Source: Lachnospiraceae bacterium
GTDB lineage: Bacteria > Bacillota > Clostridia > Lachnospirales > Lachnospiraceae
DNA: 64,000 nt
Direction: 5' to 3'
NCBI GenBank assembly: GCA_024685315.1
Contig: JAIKVW010000016.1
Span: 62,001-126,000 of the forward strand
Numbering within the stretch: position 1 is the first letter of the stretch; every line of letters begins with the position of its first letter. A program made the position numbers and the translations under genes. This document shows positions 1-8,021 of the stretch, in pieces. The notes under the pieces are model-generated. The model searched no databases, was not told the origin of the DNA, and worked only from the letters and a program-made list of their open reading frames with translations.

Positions 1-234
1 CAGACCGAGGAAGACTACCACATTGACGCTATATACGACGGAGCGGACGCTACAGACCCTCTGCTCAGTATCCGGGAGGATATGGCTAAGTCGGTGCTTG
101 CGAGGCTCCGGGACAACTTCGACCTGCAGGCGGGCGATTTTGTTGTGAGCTGTATCGATGGCTATGACGAGGAGGAGTACAACAAGCGGAAGGCGGCGGC
201 TGACGCCAAGGAGGACAATGAAGGGGTGTCTTGA
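1..234 (+). CDS. C-terminal part of an unrecognised phage protein (cut by window edge)
   Basis: The first reading frame is open from the window edge to a TGA at 232-234, giving 77 residues of a protein whose start lies outside. The visible part is acidic and charged, ending in a Lys/Ala/Glu-rich tail. I recognise no domain. It sits just upstream of the radical SAM and portal genes, where a terminase large subunit or a small packaging-region protein is usual, but no terminase motif is visible in this short piece. Its stop overlaps the ATG of the next gene (TGATG), so the two are translationally coupled. Confidence 0.6.
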   Translation, partial: QTEEDYHIDAIYDGADATDPLLSIREDMAKSVLARLRDNFDLQAGDFVVSCIDGYDEEEYNKRKAAADAKEDNEGVS

Positions 235-1091
235 TGGAGCGTGAGTATAAGAGCTTTTACAAGGCTGTCGGAGGCAACGAAGGCGGCAAGTGTCACTATG
301 CAACGAGGCTTGACACATATGGGTGCGGATGCCAGCACGACTGTTCCTACTGTTATGCCAAGAGCTTATTGGAGTTCCGGCATAACTGGCACTGTATGGA
401 GCCATCTATCGCAGACAGTAAAAAGATAGCGAGGAAAGTCAAAACGCTTAGGCGGGGGGATTTCGTACGGCTGGGCGGTATGACGGACTGCTTCATGCCA
501 ATGGAGCTTAGGCACAGGGTCACATATAACACGATTAAGGCCCTGAACGATCAGGGGGTCAGTTACCTCATCGTCACTAAGAGCGACATCGTGGCACGGG
601 ATGACTACGTCGATGTCCTTGACAAGGACCTTGCACATATCCAAATCAGCCTGACCTGTACAGATGACGGGCTATATCGTGCACTCGGAATCGAGAGGGC
701 TGTACCGCCGAGCAGAAGAGTGGCCGCGGCGGAGAAGCTGTCGGCGCTTGGCTATGATACACAGGTACGGCTCAGCCCGTATATACCGCAGTTTATCGAT
801 GTTGAACGGCTGGCGCAGATCAACTGCGACAAAATACTCATAGAATTTCTCAGGGTCAACAGCTGGGTGAAGCGTTGGCTCGATATTGATTATTCGGAGT
901 ATACAGTGAAGCAGAGCGGATATCAGCACATGCCGCTTGAGCGGAAACTGGACTACATAGGGAGAGTGAGGGGATTCGAGCGGGTAACCGTTTGTGAGGA
1001 CGAGACCGAGGCTTACGAATACTGGCAGAAGCATTTCAACCCTAACCCAAATGACTGTTGTGACTTACGAAAGAAGGAGCCAAAAAAATGA
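234..1091 (+). CDS. Phage-encoded radical SAM protein, SPL (spore photoproduct lyase)-like family
   Basis: The 285-residue protein has a radical SAM cluster motif CxxxCxxC at Cys33, Cys37 and Cys40, in a YGCGCQHDCSYCYA context typical of the SPL-like branch. Family knowledge: these enzymes bind a 4Fe-4S cluster and cleave S-adenosylmethionine to a 5'-deoxyadenosyl radical. The substrate here is unknown; SPL itself repairs a thymine dimer in DNA. I chose ATG 234 because it overlaps the upstream stop; a TTG lies one codon before. It overlaps the portal start by 4 bases (ATGA). A radical SAM gene between packaging and portal genes does nothing needed for structure, so it may be a cargo gene for DNA repair or modification. 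That role is inference. Confidence 0.8.
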   Translation: MEREYKSFYKAVGGNEGGKCHYATRLDTYGCGCQHDCSYCYAKSLLEFRHNWHCMEPSIADSKKIARKVKTLRRGDFVRLGGMTDCFMPMELRHRVTYNTIKALNDQGVSYLIVTKSDIVARDDYVDVLDKDLAHIQISLTCTDDGLYRALGIERAVPPSRRVAAAEKLSALGYDTQVRLSPYIPQFIDVERLAQINCDKILIEFLRVNSWVKRWLDIDYSEYTVKQSGYQHMPLERKLDYIGRVRGFERVTVCEDETEAYEYWQKHFNPNPNDCCDLRKKEPKK

Positions 1092-2494
1092 AAACATATC
1101 AGGACTTACTCGAGGTAGGCGAGAACGAGCAGGCGCGGATGTCGTTCGTCCGGGGGGCGATCAGCACGCATATGACGACAGAGGTGTGGAAGACGGCTGT
1201 GTATGCCGAGGAGTATTTCTGCCGGAGGAACGTGACCATCAATGCCTACCAGAAGATTCTCTACACAATAACCGGGCAGGCCGTGCCGGACAACTACTCT
1301 GCGAACTGGAAGATGGCAAGCGGATTCTTCCGCAGATTCGTGACGCAGGAGGTACAGTATCTGCTGGCCAACGGCGTGATGTGGCAGGAGGACAGCACAG
1401 GGGACGCTCTCGGCAAGGGCTTCGATACAACGCTGCAGGAGGCAGCGAAGGAGGCTCTTAAGGGCGGTGTGTCGTTCGGCTTCTGGAATCTCGACCATCT
1501 GGAGGTGTTCAGCGTCCGGGAGTTCGTGCCTCTGTATGACGAGGAGAACTCGGCACTCATGGCCGGGATTAGATTCTGGCAGATAGACAGCTCCAAGCCT
1601 CTCAGAGCCACGCTGTACGAGATAGACGGATACACTGACTATATCTGGCGTGAGGGTGAGGACGGCGCAGTGTTGAAGGAGAAGCGGCCGTATGTCGTGA
1701 AGCTCCGCACATCGGAGGTGGACGGCACCGAGATCTACGACTTCGAGAACTATCCCAGCTTTCCGATCGTGCCGCTGTGGGGGAATGAATCACACCAGAG
1801 CGAGCTGGTCGGACTTCGGGAGCAGATCGACTGCTACGACCTGATCAAGTCCGGCTTTGCTAACGATATTGATGATGCCTCGCTGATCTACTGGACGATA
1901 CAGAACGGCGGAGGCATGGACGATGTCGACCTTGCCAAGTTCGTGGAGCGCATGCACGTGCTGAAGGCGGCGGTCGTGGAGGATTCGGGAGCCACAGCAG
2001 AAGCGCACACGATGGACATTCCCTACGCATCAAGGGAGGCTCTGCTCGACAGGCTGTCGAAAGACCTGTACCGGGATGCGATGGCGCTCGACACGTCCGC
2101 TATTGCCGGGGGAGCGGTCACGGCCACAGAGATCGAGGCGGCATACGAGCCGCTCAACAGCAAGTGTGACGACTTCGAGTACTGTGTGCATAAGTTCCTC
2201 GACAAGATTCTGGTGCTGGCCGGGATAGAGAACGAGAACGCGACTTTCACCCGCTCGAAGATAGTCAATGCTCAGGAGGAACTGCAGTCCGTGGTATCGG
2301 CGGCTCCGTATCTCGACGAGGAGTACGTGACGAAGAAGGTGCTCCATCTGCTCGGTGACGGCGATCAGGCGGGCGCTGTTCTGGATGCTATGTACGAGGC
2401 TGAGCGGGAGCGCACCGATTTCGGCTCAAATTCTGGCGAAACAGAACAGGCTGGGGAATCTTCCGGCGAGGAGGAGAACGCGCAGGAGGGCTAA
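1088..2494 (+). CDS. Phage portal protein, SPP1 gp6-like
   Basis: The 468-residue protein has the length and position of an SPP1 gp6-type portal: after the packaging end and directly before a gp7-type head morphogenesis gene. Family knowledge: twelve copies form the ring at one capsid vertex through which DNA is packaged and to which the tail connects. Visible features are a mid-region on reshaping of the stem and wing (around residues 150-260) and a C-terminal acidic, low-complexity tail rich in Glu/Gln/Gly. The start ATG at 1088 overlaps the radical SAM stop by 4 bases and follows an AAGGAG ribosome site, so the genes are coupled. Confidence 0.85.
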   Translation: MKTYQDLLEVGENEQARMSFVRGAISTHMTTEVWKTAVYAEEYFCRRNVTINAYQKILYTITGQAVPDNYSANWKMASGFFRRFVTQEVQYLLANGVMWQEDSTGDALGKGFDTTLQEAAKEALKGGVSFGFWNLDHLEVFSVREFVPLYDEENSALMAGIRFWQIDSSKPLRATLYEIDGYTDYIWREGEDGAVLKEKRPYVVKLRTSEVDGTEIYDFENYPSFPIVPLWGNESHQSELVGLREQIDCYDLIKSGFANDIDDASLIYWTIQNGGGMDDVDLAKFVERMHVLKAAVVEDSGATAEAHTMDIPYASREALLDRLSKDLYRDAMALDTSAIAGGAVTATEIEAAYEPLNSKCDDFEYCVHKFLDKILVLAGIENENATFTRSKIVNAQEELQSVVSAAPYLDEEYVTKKVLHLLGDGDQAGAVLDAMYEAERERTDFGSNSGETEQAGESSGEEENAQEG

Positions 2495-2498
2495 ATAA

Positions 2499-3962
2499 AT
2501 GGCTGATCAGGGACACGACGAGACCGACAAGAAGCTGAAGGCCCTCGAACGCAAGCTGAAGAAGACATACAAGCAGGCTGCTGAAGAGACGGAGCAGAAG
2601 CTGAACGACTATCTGTCCGCATTCGCGTCTAAGGACGTCAAGAAACGGCTCGAGCTTGCCGCTGGTGAGATAACGCAGGCCGAGTACAACAAGTGGCGCA
2701 CAGGCCAAATAATGATGTCTCAGCGGTGGGCTGAGATGAGGGACACGCTGGCGCAGGACATGACCAACGTCAACGAGAAGGCGCTCAGCATGGTGAATGG
2801 CTATCTGCCGGATGTGTATGCGCTGAATCATGACTATGCGACATTCCAGATAGAGCAGGCCTCTCTTATGAACACGTCCTACACGCTGTATGACCGGGAC
2901 ACGGTCGAGCGCATCGTGAAGGAGAACCCGAAGCTCATCCCGAAGCCGAAGCTCAAGCAGAACCTCGACGTGCGGTGGAACAAGCAGAACTTCCAGAGCG
3001 GCATACTGCAGGGCATCTTGCAGGGCGAGAGCATTGAGCATCTGGCGAGCCGGGTAGCGCTGGGCGTCTCCACAAAGGACTACAATGCGGCGGTCAGGAA
3101 CGCCCGGACAGCTACGACCTCAGCGGAGAACGCCGGGAGGCTGGAGGCAATGAAGCGTGCCCAGAGCATGGGCATCAAACAGCAGAAGGAATGGATGGCG
3201 GCGCTCGATGACAGGACCCGAGAGAGTCACAGATACGTGGACGGCGAGAAGGTCGACATCGACAAGAAGTTCTCCAACGGCCTTATGTATCCCGGAGACC
3301 CATCTGGCCCGGCGAGGGAGGTCTGGAACTGTCGGTGCACTATGGTGACCGCTGTCGTCGGTGTGGACGAGGACGCGAACTGGCGGGAGGACGTTGATCT
3401 CGGCGGTATGACCTATGGCGAGTGGCGGCATTCCCGGGCATACTCCAAGCACTACGGAGAGTCTAAAGCGGCATACAAAAAACGCATAGAAAATGAAATA
3501 CAGAGAAAAGCCACTATAGCTGCAGGAGGAAAAGAGAGCGGCGCTATTAGCGGCGCAAAAAAGACGGAAAAAGAGCAAAATCAACACGCAAAACTATACT
3601 ATGAAGAGGTTAGAAATCGCAAGCCGTATGCTGATGCAAAGAGGATTGCCGGAAATGTTGAAGGGTTTACAGTTGACGAGATCGAAGAGATCCGTCAGCA
3701 TCTTTTTATAAGAGAACAGCCAAGGGATGGAGGGCTAAAACGCTTTGAAGAGGATTATGAGCAGGCACAGGCATGGCAAAGGCTTGTGGAAGGCAAGAAC
3801 ATCTGGAACAGCGACATAGTACTCTTAGAGCATGAAAGGTATGAATTGACAATAATGCGAAAATACGGATACACTTATGAAAAAGCGCATGATTTGACCG
3901 AAAGGCTTTATAATTATGTTGAGGCATTAGATCGTGACCTACGGGAGAGGGAAAAGAAATGA
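2499..3962 (+). CDS. Phage head morphogenesis protein (SPP1 gp7 / Mu gpF-like) with an AT-rich C-terminal extension
   Basis: The 487-residue protein has two unlike parts. Residues about 1-320 are a minor head protein: Lys/Glu-rich helices, then the gpF/gp7 motif near residues 217-285, with DDRTRESH, a PGDP turn and a WNCRC segment. Residues about 322-487 are an added helical domain with an HExxE pattern (His445, Glu446, Glu449) and a Lys/Arg/Glu-rich end. The DNA changes sharply near 3465. By hand count GC is 38 of 60 bases at 3001-3060 but 21 of 60 at 3841-3900. This looks like an acquired tip of the kind seen when toxin-like domains are fused to phage gp7 proteins. I cannot name the domain family. 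The stop overlaps the next ATG (ATGA). Confidence 0.82.
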   Translation: MADQGHDETDKKLKALERKLKKTYKQAAEETEQKLNDYLSAFASKDVKKRLELAAGEITQAEYNKWRTGQIMMSQRWAEMRDTLAQDMTNVNEKALSMVNGYLPDVYALNHDYATFQIEQASLMNTSYTLYDRDTVERIVKENPKLIPKPKLKQNLDVRWNKQNFQSGILQGILQGESIEHLASRVALGVSTKDYNAAVRNARTATTSAENAGRLEAMKRAQSMGIKQQKEWMAALDDRTRESHRYVDGEKVDIDKKFSNGLMYPGDPSGPAREVWNCRCTMVTAVVGVDEDANWREDVDLGGMTYGEWRHSRAYSKHYGESKAAYKKRIENEIQRKATIAAGGKESGAISGAKKTEKEQNQHAKLYYEEVRNRKPYADAKRIAGNVEGFTVDEIEEIRQHLFIREQPRDGGLKRFEEDYEQAQAWQRLVEGKNIWNSDIVLLEHERYELTIMRKYGYTYEKAHDLTERLYNYVEALDRDLREREKK

Positions 3963-4195
3963 GATGGCGTTTTAGATTTGTTGAATACATCGACGGAATA
4001 TACAGATATGCTTATTCAATGGACAGCGATGAGCTCGACGGAGAAATTATCTACAATGTCAGCAAGGATGTTATTGAGGTTTCAAAGCCTTCAAAAAATG
4101 ATCATAGCGAGTTTTTACAATCTCGAACTAGAAGGCATTTCCTTACGATTGTAGAAGAAGCCTTTCCAAAAGAAAGGGCTATTTGCGCGGGTTAG
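3959..4195 (+). CDS. Small protein coupled to the head-protein extension, candidate immunity partner
   Basis: This 78-residue protein starts at an ATG overlapping the stop of the head morphogenesis gene by 4 bases and lies fully inside the same AT-rich patch (20 of 60 bases are G or C at 3961-4020 and again at 4081-4140, against 39 of 60 at 4381-4440). It begins MRWRFRFVEY, is mixed in charge, has no signal peptide or membrane segment and one cysteine near the end. I do not recognise a family with certainty. The tight pairing with a possible toxin-like domain, and joint difference in base composition, suggest the two moved together as an effector and protector pair; that is inference. Confidence 0.65.
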   Translation: MRWRFRFVEYIDGIYRYAYSMDSDELDGEIIYNVSKDVIEVSKPSKNDHSEFLQSRTRRHFLTIVEEAFPKERAICAG

Positions 4196-4200
4196 AAGCT

Positions 4201-4311
4201 ATGGCAGATAACAGCAATATGGTTTCTGTGATGCTCACAGACAATACCGTGCTCATGAAGGGCGCGAAATGCGAGGAGTATATCGAATATATTCCCGGAA
4301 TAGTGGACTGA
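4201..4311 (+). CDS. 36-residue phage mini-protein
   Basis: An ATG at 4201 opens a 36-codon frame ending in TGA at 4309-4311. It begins 5 bases after the stop of the preceding small gene, and the next gene starts 9 bases after it with a GAGGTGA ribosome site. GC content is back at the phage level here. Similar tiny genes occur between gp7-like and gp10-like genes in phages of Clostridia. No function can be assigned. Confidence 0.4.
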   Translation: MADNSNMVSVMLTDNTVLMKGAKCEEYIEYIPGIVD

Positions 4312-4320
4312 GGTGAGCCT

Positions 4321-4869
4321 ATGGCAGACAAGGGACCTATCCAGCTCACAGTAGCTGACAACTCCGAGGTCTTCAAGGCGGCGTCGAGGATGGCGATCGC
4401 TGTTGCTCTGGAGGATATCGGGAGCCGGGCGGAGGCCTATGCTAAGCGCGAGCTGACGAAAAGCAAGGCCGTCGACACCGGGCGGCTCAGAAACTCCGTC
4501 ACGCATGCTACGAGCAATTACTCCGGGCAAGGGCACTACACAGACAACTACAAGAACATATACACGGACGCGACGGCTCGGCAGGCCGTGGAGGGGCAGG
4601 CGGTCTTCGTCGGGACGAACGCGGAATATGCTGCGTATGTTGAGATGGGCACAGGTGACCTCGGCACAGGCACAGGCAAGAAGTGGGTGTATCGAGATGG
4701 GCACGGCAACTATCATGCAACGTCCGGCATGGCGGCGAGGCCGTATATCAAGCCTGCCATCGCTGACCATCTGCAGGAGTACAGAGCGGTCATCAAGCAA
4801 TGGCTGGAGAATGCTCCAGACGATGGCGCCTCTGCGGTCAAGACTGTGACGAAGACAATAATTAAGTGA
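4321..4869 (+). CDS. HK97 gp10-like phage protein
   Basis: The 182-residue protein shows hallmarks of the HK97 gp10 family: an N-terminal helix with many Ala/Lys/Glu, the VDTGRLRNSV segment near residue 52, a VGTNAEYAAYVEMGTG stretch near residue 100, and a C-terminal PYIKPAI helix. Family knowledge: gp10-like proteins act in head-tail joining or tail completion. Its place before scaffold and capsid, not after, is a known variant order in gp6/gp7-type phages of Firmicutes. ATG 4321 has a GAGGTGA ribosome site 6 bases upstream. Confidence 0.8.
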   Translation: MADKGPIQLTVADNSEVFKAASRMAIAVALEDIGSRAEAYAKRELTKSKAVDTGRLRNSVTHATSNYSGQGHYTDNYKNIYTDATARQAVEGQAVFVGTNAEYAAYVEMGTGDLGTGTGKKWVYRDGHGNYHATSGMAARPYIKPAIADHLQEYRAVIKQWLENAPDDGASAVKTVTKTIIK

Positions 4870-4923
4870 TTTTAGGGAGGGCTCTCGGGGGCTCTCCTTT
4901 TGATGTTTTGAGAGGGGGAGGAC

Positions 4924-5194
4924 ATGGACGATATAGCAATAGCAATGGGCGACAGCATGGTCATTCTGGACGAGGACGAGGGCTCGGTCGAGATAGCCGG
5001 GCAGACTATCTACTACCGGGAGGGCGTCTGGTGCGAGAAGGATGAGGGGGGGGGAGTATATGCCGGACTGGGGGCTGACATGGTTCTACACTGACCCTGA
5101 CAACCCTGAGGCATACCTCTACTATGAGCAGGACGACCCGGAGGTGTCGATACACAACCTGCGGAATATCCTTTTTTCTTGCCTTGATGACTAA
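4924..5194 (+). pseudogene. Small phage gene interrupted by a frame change at a run of nine G
   Basis: From ATG 4924 (after a GAGAGGGGGAGG ribosome site) the frame reads 56 residues to TGA 5092-5094. At 5046-5054 there is a run of nine G. With one G fewer, the frame would join a second one that stays open to TAA 5192-5194, giving about 89 residues. The second part is well formed (MPDWGLTWFYTDPDNPEAY) and contains the Trp/Tyr/Asp-rich character of the first. So either this is a slipped homopolymer (mutation or sequencing error), a phase-variable tract, or ribosomal slippage at the G run. A separate 44-residue frame from ATG 5060 is a less likely alternative. No family recognised. Confidence 0.55.
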
Positions 5195-5210
5195 TATTCT
5201 TAGTGCAGAC

Positions 5211-5240
5211 TTGACAACAATCCAATATCGTTGGTATATT
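5211..5240 (+). promoter_or_regulatory. Sigma-A type promoter before scaffold and capsid genes
   Basis: TTGACA at 5211-5216 and TATATT at 5235-5240 are separated by 18 bases. The -35 is a perfect consensus. It lies in the only sizable gap of the head module (5195-5306), so scaffold and capsid may have their own strong transcript. Downstream, CCGAGTGACAGG (5271-5282) is repeated as CCGAGTGATAGG (5287-5298) just before the scaffold ribosome site. Confidence 0.55.
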
Positions 5241-5306
5241 CCAGACGTGGACACAAATATAATCTACGCGCCGAGTGACAGGCGCTCCGAGTGATAGGAG
5301 GATTAC

Positions 5307-5894
5307 ATGGCACTTACGAAGAATCTGCTGGTATCTATGGGAATCGAGCCGGAGAAGATCTCCACGATTCTTGACGAGCACGAGGCATCAATGAAAAATC
5401 TGCGGACAGACCGGGACGCCTACAAGGAGAAGGCTGAGAAGTTCGATGCGGCCCAGAGTGAATTGGACACGCTGAAGGCTAGCACTTCTGTGGACTACAA
5501 GACCAAGTTCGAGAATCTGCAGGCCGAGTACGACAAGTACAAGACCGAACAGAAGAACAAGGAAACTGCGACCAAGGTCCGGGAAGGCTATAAGCAGATG
5601 CTTAAGGATATCGGGGTATCGGATAAGCGGATCGAGTCTGTGCTGAAGGTCACCGACCTGTCTGGAGTGAAGTTAGACAAGGACGGAGGCCTCGTGAACA
5701 AAGAGGAGCTGGAGACATCTGCTAAGACGGAGTGGGCTGATTTCATCGCTACTGAGTCAAAGGCCGGAGCGACCACGACCACACCGCCAGCAACAGGCAA
5801 GGCGAAGATGTCGAAAGCAGACATTATGGCGATCAAGGACACAGGCGAACGGCAGAGGGCGATAGCCCAGAATCATGAGCTGTTCGGGTTCTGA
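5307..5894 (+). CDS. Phage capsid scaffolding protein (GP20-like)
   Basis: This 195-residue, highly charged protein has a long coiled-coil stretch (about residues 25-115, rich in Lys/Glu/Ala with AEYDKYKTEQKNKE) and a flexible Ala/Thr/Pro segment before a basic C-terminal helix. That is the layout of GP20-type minor structural or scaffolding proteins. Family knowledge: scaffold copies guide capsid assembly and are expelled or cleaved before DNA packaging; the basic C-terminal helix binds the capsid protein. It lies directly upstream of the major capsid gene. ATG 5307 follows TAGGAGG with good spacing. Confidence 0.85.
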   Translation: MALTKNLLVSMGIEPEKISTILDEHEASMKNLRTDRDAYKEKAEKFDAAQSELDTLKASTSVDYKTKFENLQAEYDKYKTEQKNKETATKVREGYKQMLKDIGVSDKRIESVLKVTDLSGVKLDKDGGLVNKEELETSAKTEWADFIATESKAGATTTTPPATGKAKMSKADIMAIKDTGERQRAIAQNHELFGF

Positions 5895-5920
5895 TCAACA
5901 CAAACAAAAGGAGTAAGACT

Positions 5921-6814
5921 ATGGCAAATGTTGTTACTACTGCCGAAACTAATCTTATTGGCGCACAGCAGATGGCTCGCGCCCGTGAAGTTGATCTTGT
6001 ATATCAGTTCACGCATACCTCGCTCAACAAGCTGATAGAGGTGCTTGGTGTAACCCGCAAGGTTCCGATGATGGAAGGGACTACCATGTACGTTTATACC
6101 ACTTCTGGGACTCTCCAGAGCGGTGCGGTTCCCGAGGGCGAGATCATTCCGCTGTCTCAGTACGCAAGGACTAAGACCGCTGTCGGCGAGATCACTCTGA
6201 AGAAATGGCGCAAGGCCACCTCTGCTGAGGCGATTAAGAAATCCGGCTATAACGAGGCTGTCCGTGAGACCGACGCGGCTCTTGTCAGGGGTGTACAGGC
6301 TGGAATCAGGACTGACTTCTTCAGCTTCCTGAACGGCACTATCACCGGGTCGACTGCGGCTACTGGCGTAGGCCTTCAGGCAGCACTTGCGGACGCATGG
6401 GGCAAACTGCAGGTAGCGTTCGAGGACGATACTGCTGAGGCTGTATATTTTGTCAACCCGACCGACCTTGCAACCTATCTCGGCTCTGCGACAATTACCA
6501 TGCAGACCGCGTTCGGTCTCAACTATATCGAGAATTTCCTTGGCCTCGGTACCGTGGTCCTTACAAGCAGGGTGACCGCAGGAACGTTCGTCGCTACGGC
6601 TAAGGAGAACATTATCATGTACTACCTTACCATGAACGGAGATATCGCTCAGGCTTTCAGCCTTACTACTGATGAGCTTGGGTACATCGGAATCAAGTCC
6701 GGCTACCAGAACGAGGAGAGAGCTCAGATCGAGTCTCTCGTAATGGATGGCATCCAGTTCCTTGTAGAGTATGCCGCTGGCGTAATCAAGGGAACGATCA
6801 CCGCATCCGCATAA
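5921..6814 (+). CDS. Phage major capsid protein
   Basis: The 297-residue protein follows the scaffold gene, has a neat AAAAGGAG ribosome site and shows the composition of an HK97-fold capsid protein: N-terminal arm with TAETNLIGAQQMARAREVD, an E-loop-like strand segment near residues 45-85, and a long alpha-beta core ending in a Gly/Ala/Thr strand. Codon use is biased to frequent codons compared with neighbours, fitting very high expression. There is no long N-terminal propeptide, in line with a separate scaffold. Identification rests on position, size and composition, not on a single signature motif. Confidence 0.85.
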   Translation: MANVVTTAETNLIGAQQMARAREVDLVYQFTHTSLNKLIEVLGVTRKVPMMEGTTMYVYTTSGTLQSGAVPEGEIIPLSQYARTKTAVGEITLKKWRKATSAEAIKKSGYNEAVRETDAALVRGVQAGIRTDFFSFLNGTITGSTAATGVGLQAALADAWGKLQVAFEDDTAEAVYFVNPTDLATYLGSATITMQTAFGLNYIENFLGLGTVVLTSRVTAGTFVATAKENIIMYYLTMNGDIAQAFSLTTDELGYIGIKSGYQNEERAQIESLVMDGIQFLVEYAAGVIKGTITASA

Positions 6815-6827
6815 GGAGGGCTGAAGG

Positions 6828-7295
6828 ATGGACATTACTGACCTTTGCGAGGAGCTCCGCAACTGGTTCGATCAGGCCAGATACTTCGACACATTCACGG
6901 TCGAGGATGGGGAGATCGATCTCTCGGAGCTTGTCGCTGACGAGTCTATCGTCGAGGGCCAGTACTTCCGCATCGTAGGCTCCGCCATGAACGATGGTGT
7001 GTATCAGTATCCCGCATCAGGCCTCATAGATGAGGAGTTCGAGGGCGCGGTCTGGACTATGGCCGTGCCCAAGGCCGTTCTCCGGCTGCTGGACGACATA
7101 CAGGCGTGGGTCGATGCCTACGGGAGCAATGAGGCTGTTCTCAGCCCGTTCCAGAGCGAGTCTTTTGGGGGGTATTCCTACACTAAGGTGAGCTCTAACT
7201 CCTCGTCGCTGACGTCCGGGTCTGCTGACTACGGCACATGGCAGTCTCAGTTCCGTTCGAGGCTGAACAGATGGAGGAAGATAAGGGCGGTATGA
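6828..7295 (+). CDS. Phage head-tail connector protein
   Basis: This 155-residue acidic protein starts 13 bases after the capsid gene behind an AAGGAGG site. Position directly after the capsid is that of the adaptor (SPP1 gp15-like) that docks on the portal ring. The N-terminal half is helical and acidic, followed by a Gly/Ser-rich region and a basic Arg/Trp-rich C-terminus (SRLNRWRKIRAV). I see no diagnostic motif, so the adaptor assignment is from gene order. Its stop overlaps the next ATG (ATGA at 7292-7295). Confidence 0.6.
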   Translation: MDITDLCEELRNWFDQARYFDTFTVEDGEIDLSELVADESIVEGQYFRIVGSAMNDGVYQYPASGLIDEEFEGAVWTMAVPKAVLRLLDDIQAWVDAYGSNEAVLSPFQSESFGGYSYTKVSSNSSSLTSGSADYGTWQSQFRSRLNRWRKIRAV

Positions 7296-7648
7296 GTCTA
7301 CTGAGCGAAGCAATGACGTCCTGCACGCTCCTTACGGAGACGCGCACAGCGGACGGATATGGCGGCTATACGGCGTCATGGACTGACGGCGATGGATTTA
7401 GTGCTGCAATCGTTCTCGACAGTTCTGGGGCAGATTCCCGGGCTCAGGCGGCGGCTGTAGTGAATAAGTACACCGTGACGACGAGCAAGGCTGTGACGCT
7501 GAGCTTCCACGATGTCTTCCGGCGGGAGTCTGATGAGAAGATCTTCCGGGTCATATCCGATGGAGACGACAAGCACACTCCGGCAAGTGCTGGCCTCGAC
7601 ATGAGGCAGGTGCAGGCCGAGGAATGGAGGATTCCAGACGATGACTAA
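7292..7648 (+). CDS. Phage head closure / head-tail adaptor protein (gp16-like)
   Basis: I place the start at ATG 7292, which overlaps the preceding stop, giving 118 residues; an in-frame ATG at 7238 lies well inside the previous gene and is less likely. The protein is mostly beta strand, with a central RDESDEKIFRVISDGDD-like hairpin, as in SPP1 gp16/HK97 gp7-type stoppers, which close the head after packaging. Assignment is from fold impression and gene order. It overlaps the next gene by 8 bases. Confidence 0.6.
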   Translation: MSLLSEAMTSCTLLTETRTADGYGGYTASWTDGDGFSAAIVLDSSGADSRAQAAAVVNKYTVTTSKAVTLSFHDVFRRESDEKIFRVISDGDDKHTPASAGLDMRQVQAEEWRIPDDD

Positions 7649-8009
7649 GGATGAGGCAATCCAGACCTTCTGGTCAGGCTATGAGCTGAACGCCTACGAC
7701 GAGCTCTCGCTCCCAGACAACGTGACCCTGCCGTATATTACCTATTCCGTGGTGACGGACGCCTTCGAGAATGTTGTGTCGCTCCTTGGGTCGCTCTGGT
7801 ATCACAGCAACTCATGGGAAGCTATCTGTGACAAGAAGGACGAGATCTCCGAGGACATCGGCATGGGCGGCAAGCTACTGCCGATAGACGGGGGCTATCT
7901 CTGGATAACACGCGGGAGTCCGTTCGCGCAGAGGATGCAGGACCCTTCAGACGATAAGGTTAAGCGTATGTATATCAACTGTCAGGCCGAGTTCCTCTCG
8001 GCTGATTAA
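7641..8009 (+). CDS. Phage tail terminator / tail completion protein (gp17-like)
   Basis: The 122-residue protein is the third small gene between capsid and major tail protein. It has a two-helix, four-strand look with a Trp-rich centre (SLWYHSNSWEAI) and an acidic C-terminus. In gp6/gp7-type siphoviruses this slot holds the protein that caps the tail tube and joins it to the head. I see no specific motif, so the call is by synteny. It starts with ATG 7641 within the end of the previous gene, so translation is likely coupled. Confidence 0.6.
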   Translation: MTKDEAIQTFWSGYELNAYDELSLPDNVTLPYITYSVVTDAFENVVSLLGSLWYHSNSWEAICDKKDEISEDIGMGGKLLPIDGGYLWITRGSPFAQRMQDPSDDKVKRMYINCQAEFLSAD

Positions 8010-8021
8010 GGAGGCAAATAG

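Noticed and set aside
4870..4923. Terminator in the gap after the gp10-like gene
   Set aside because: GGGAG can pair with CTCTC and a TTTT follows, but the stem is short and includes a G-T pair, so I did not call it.
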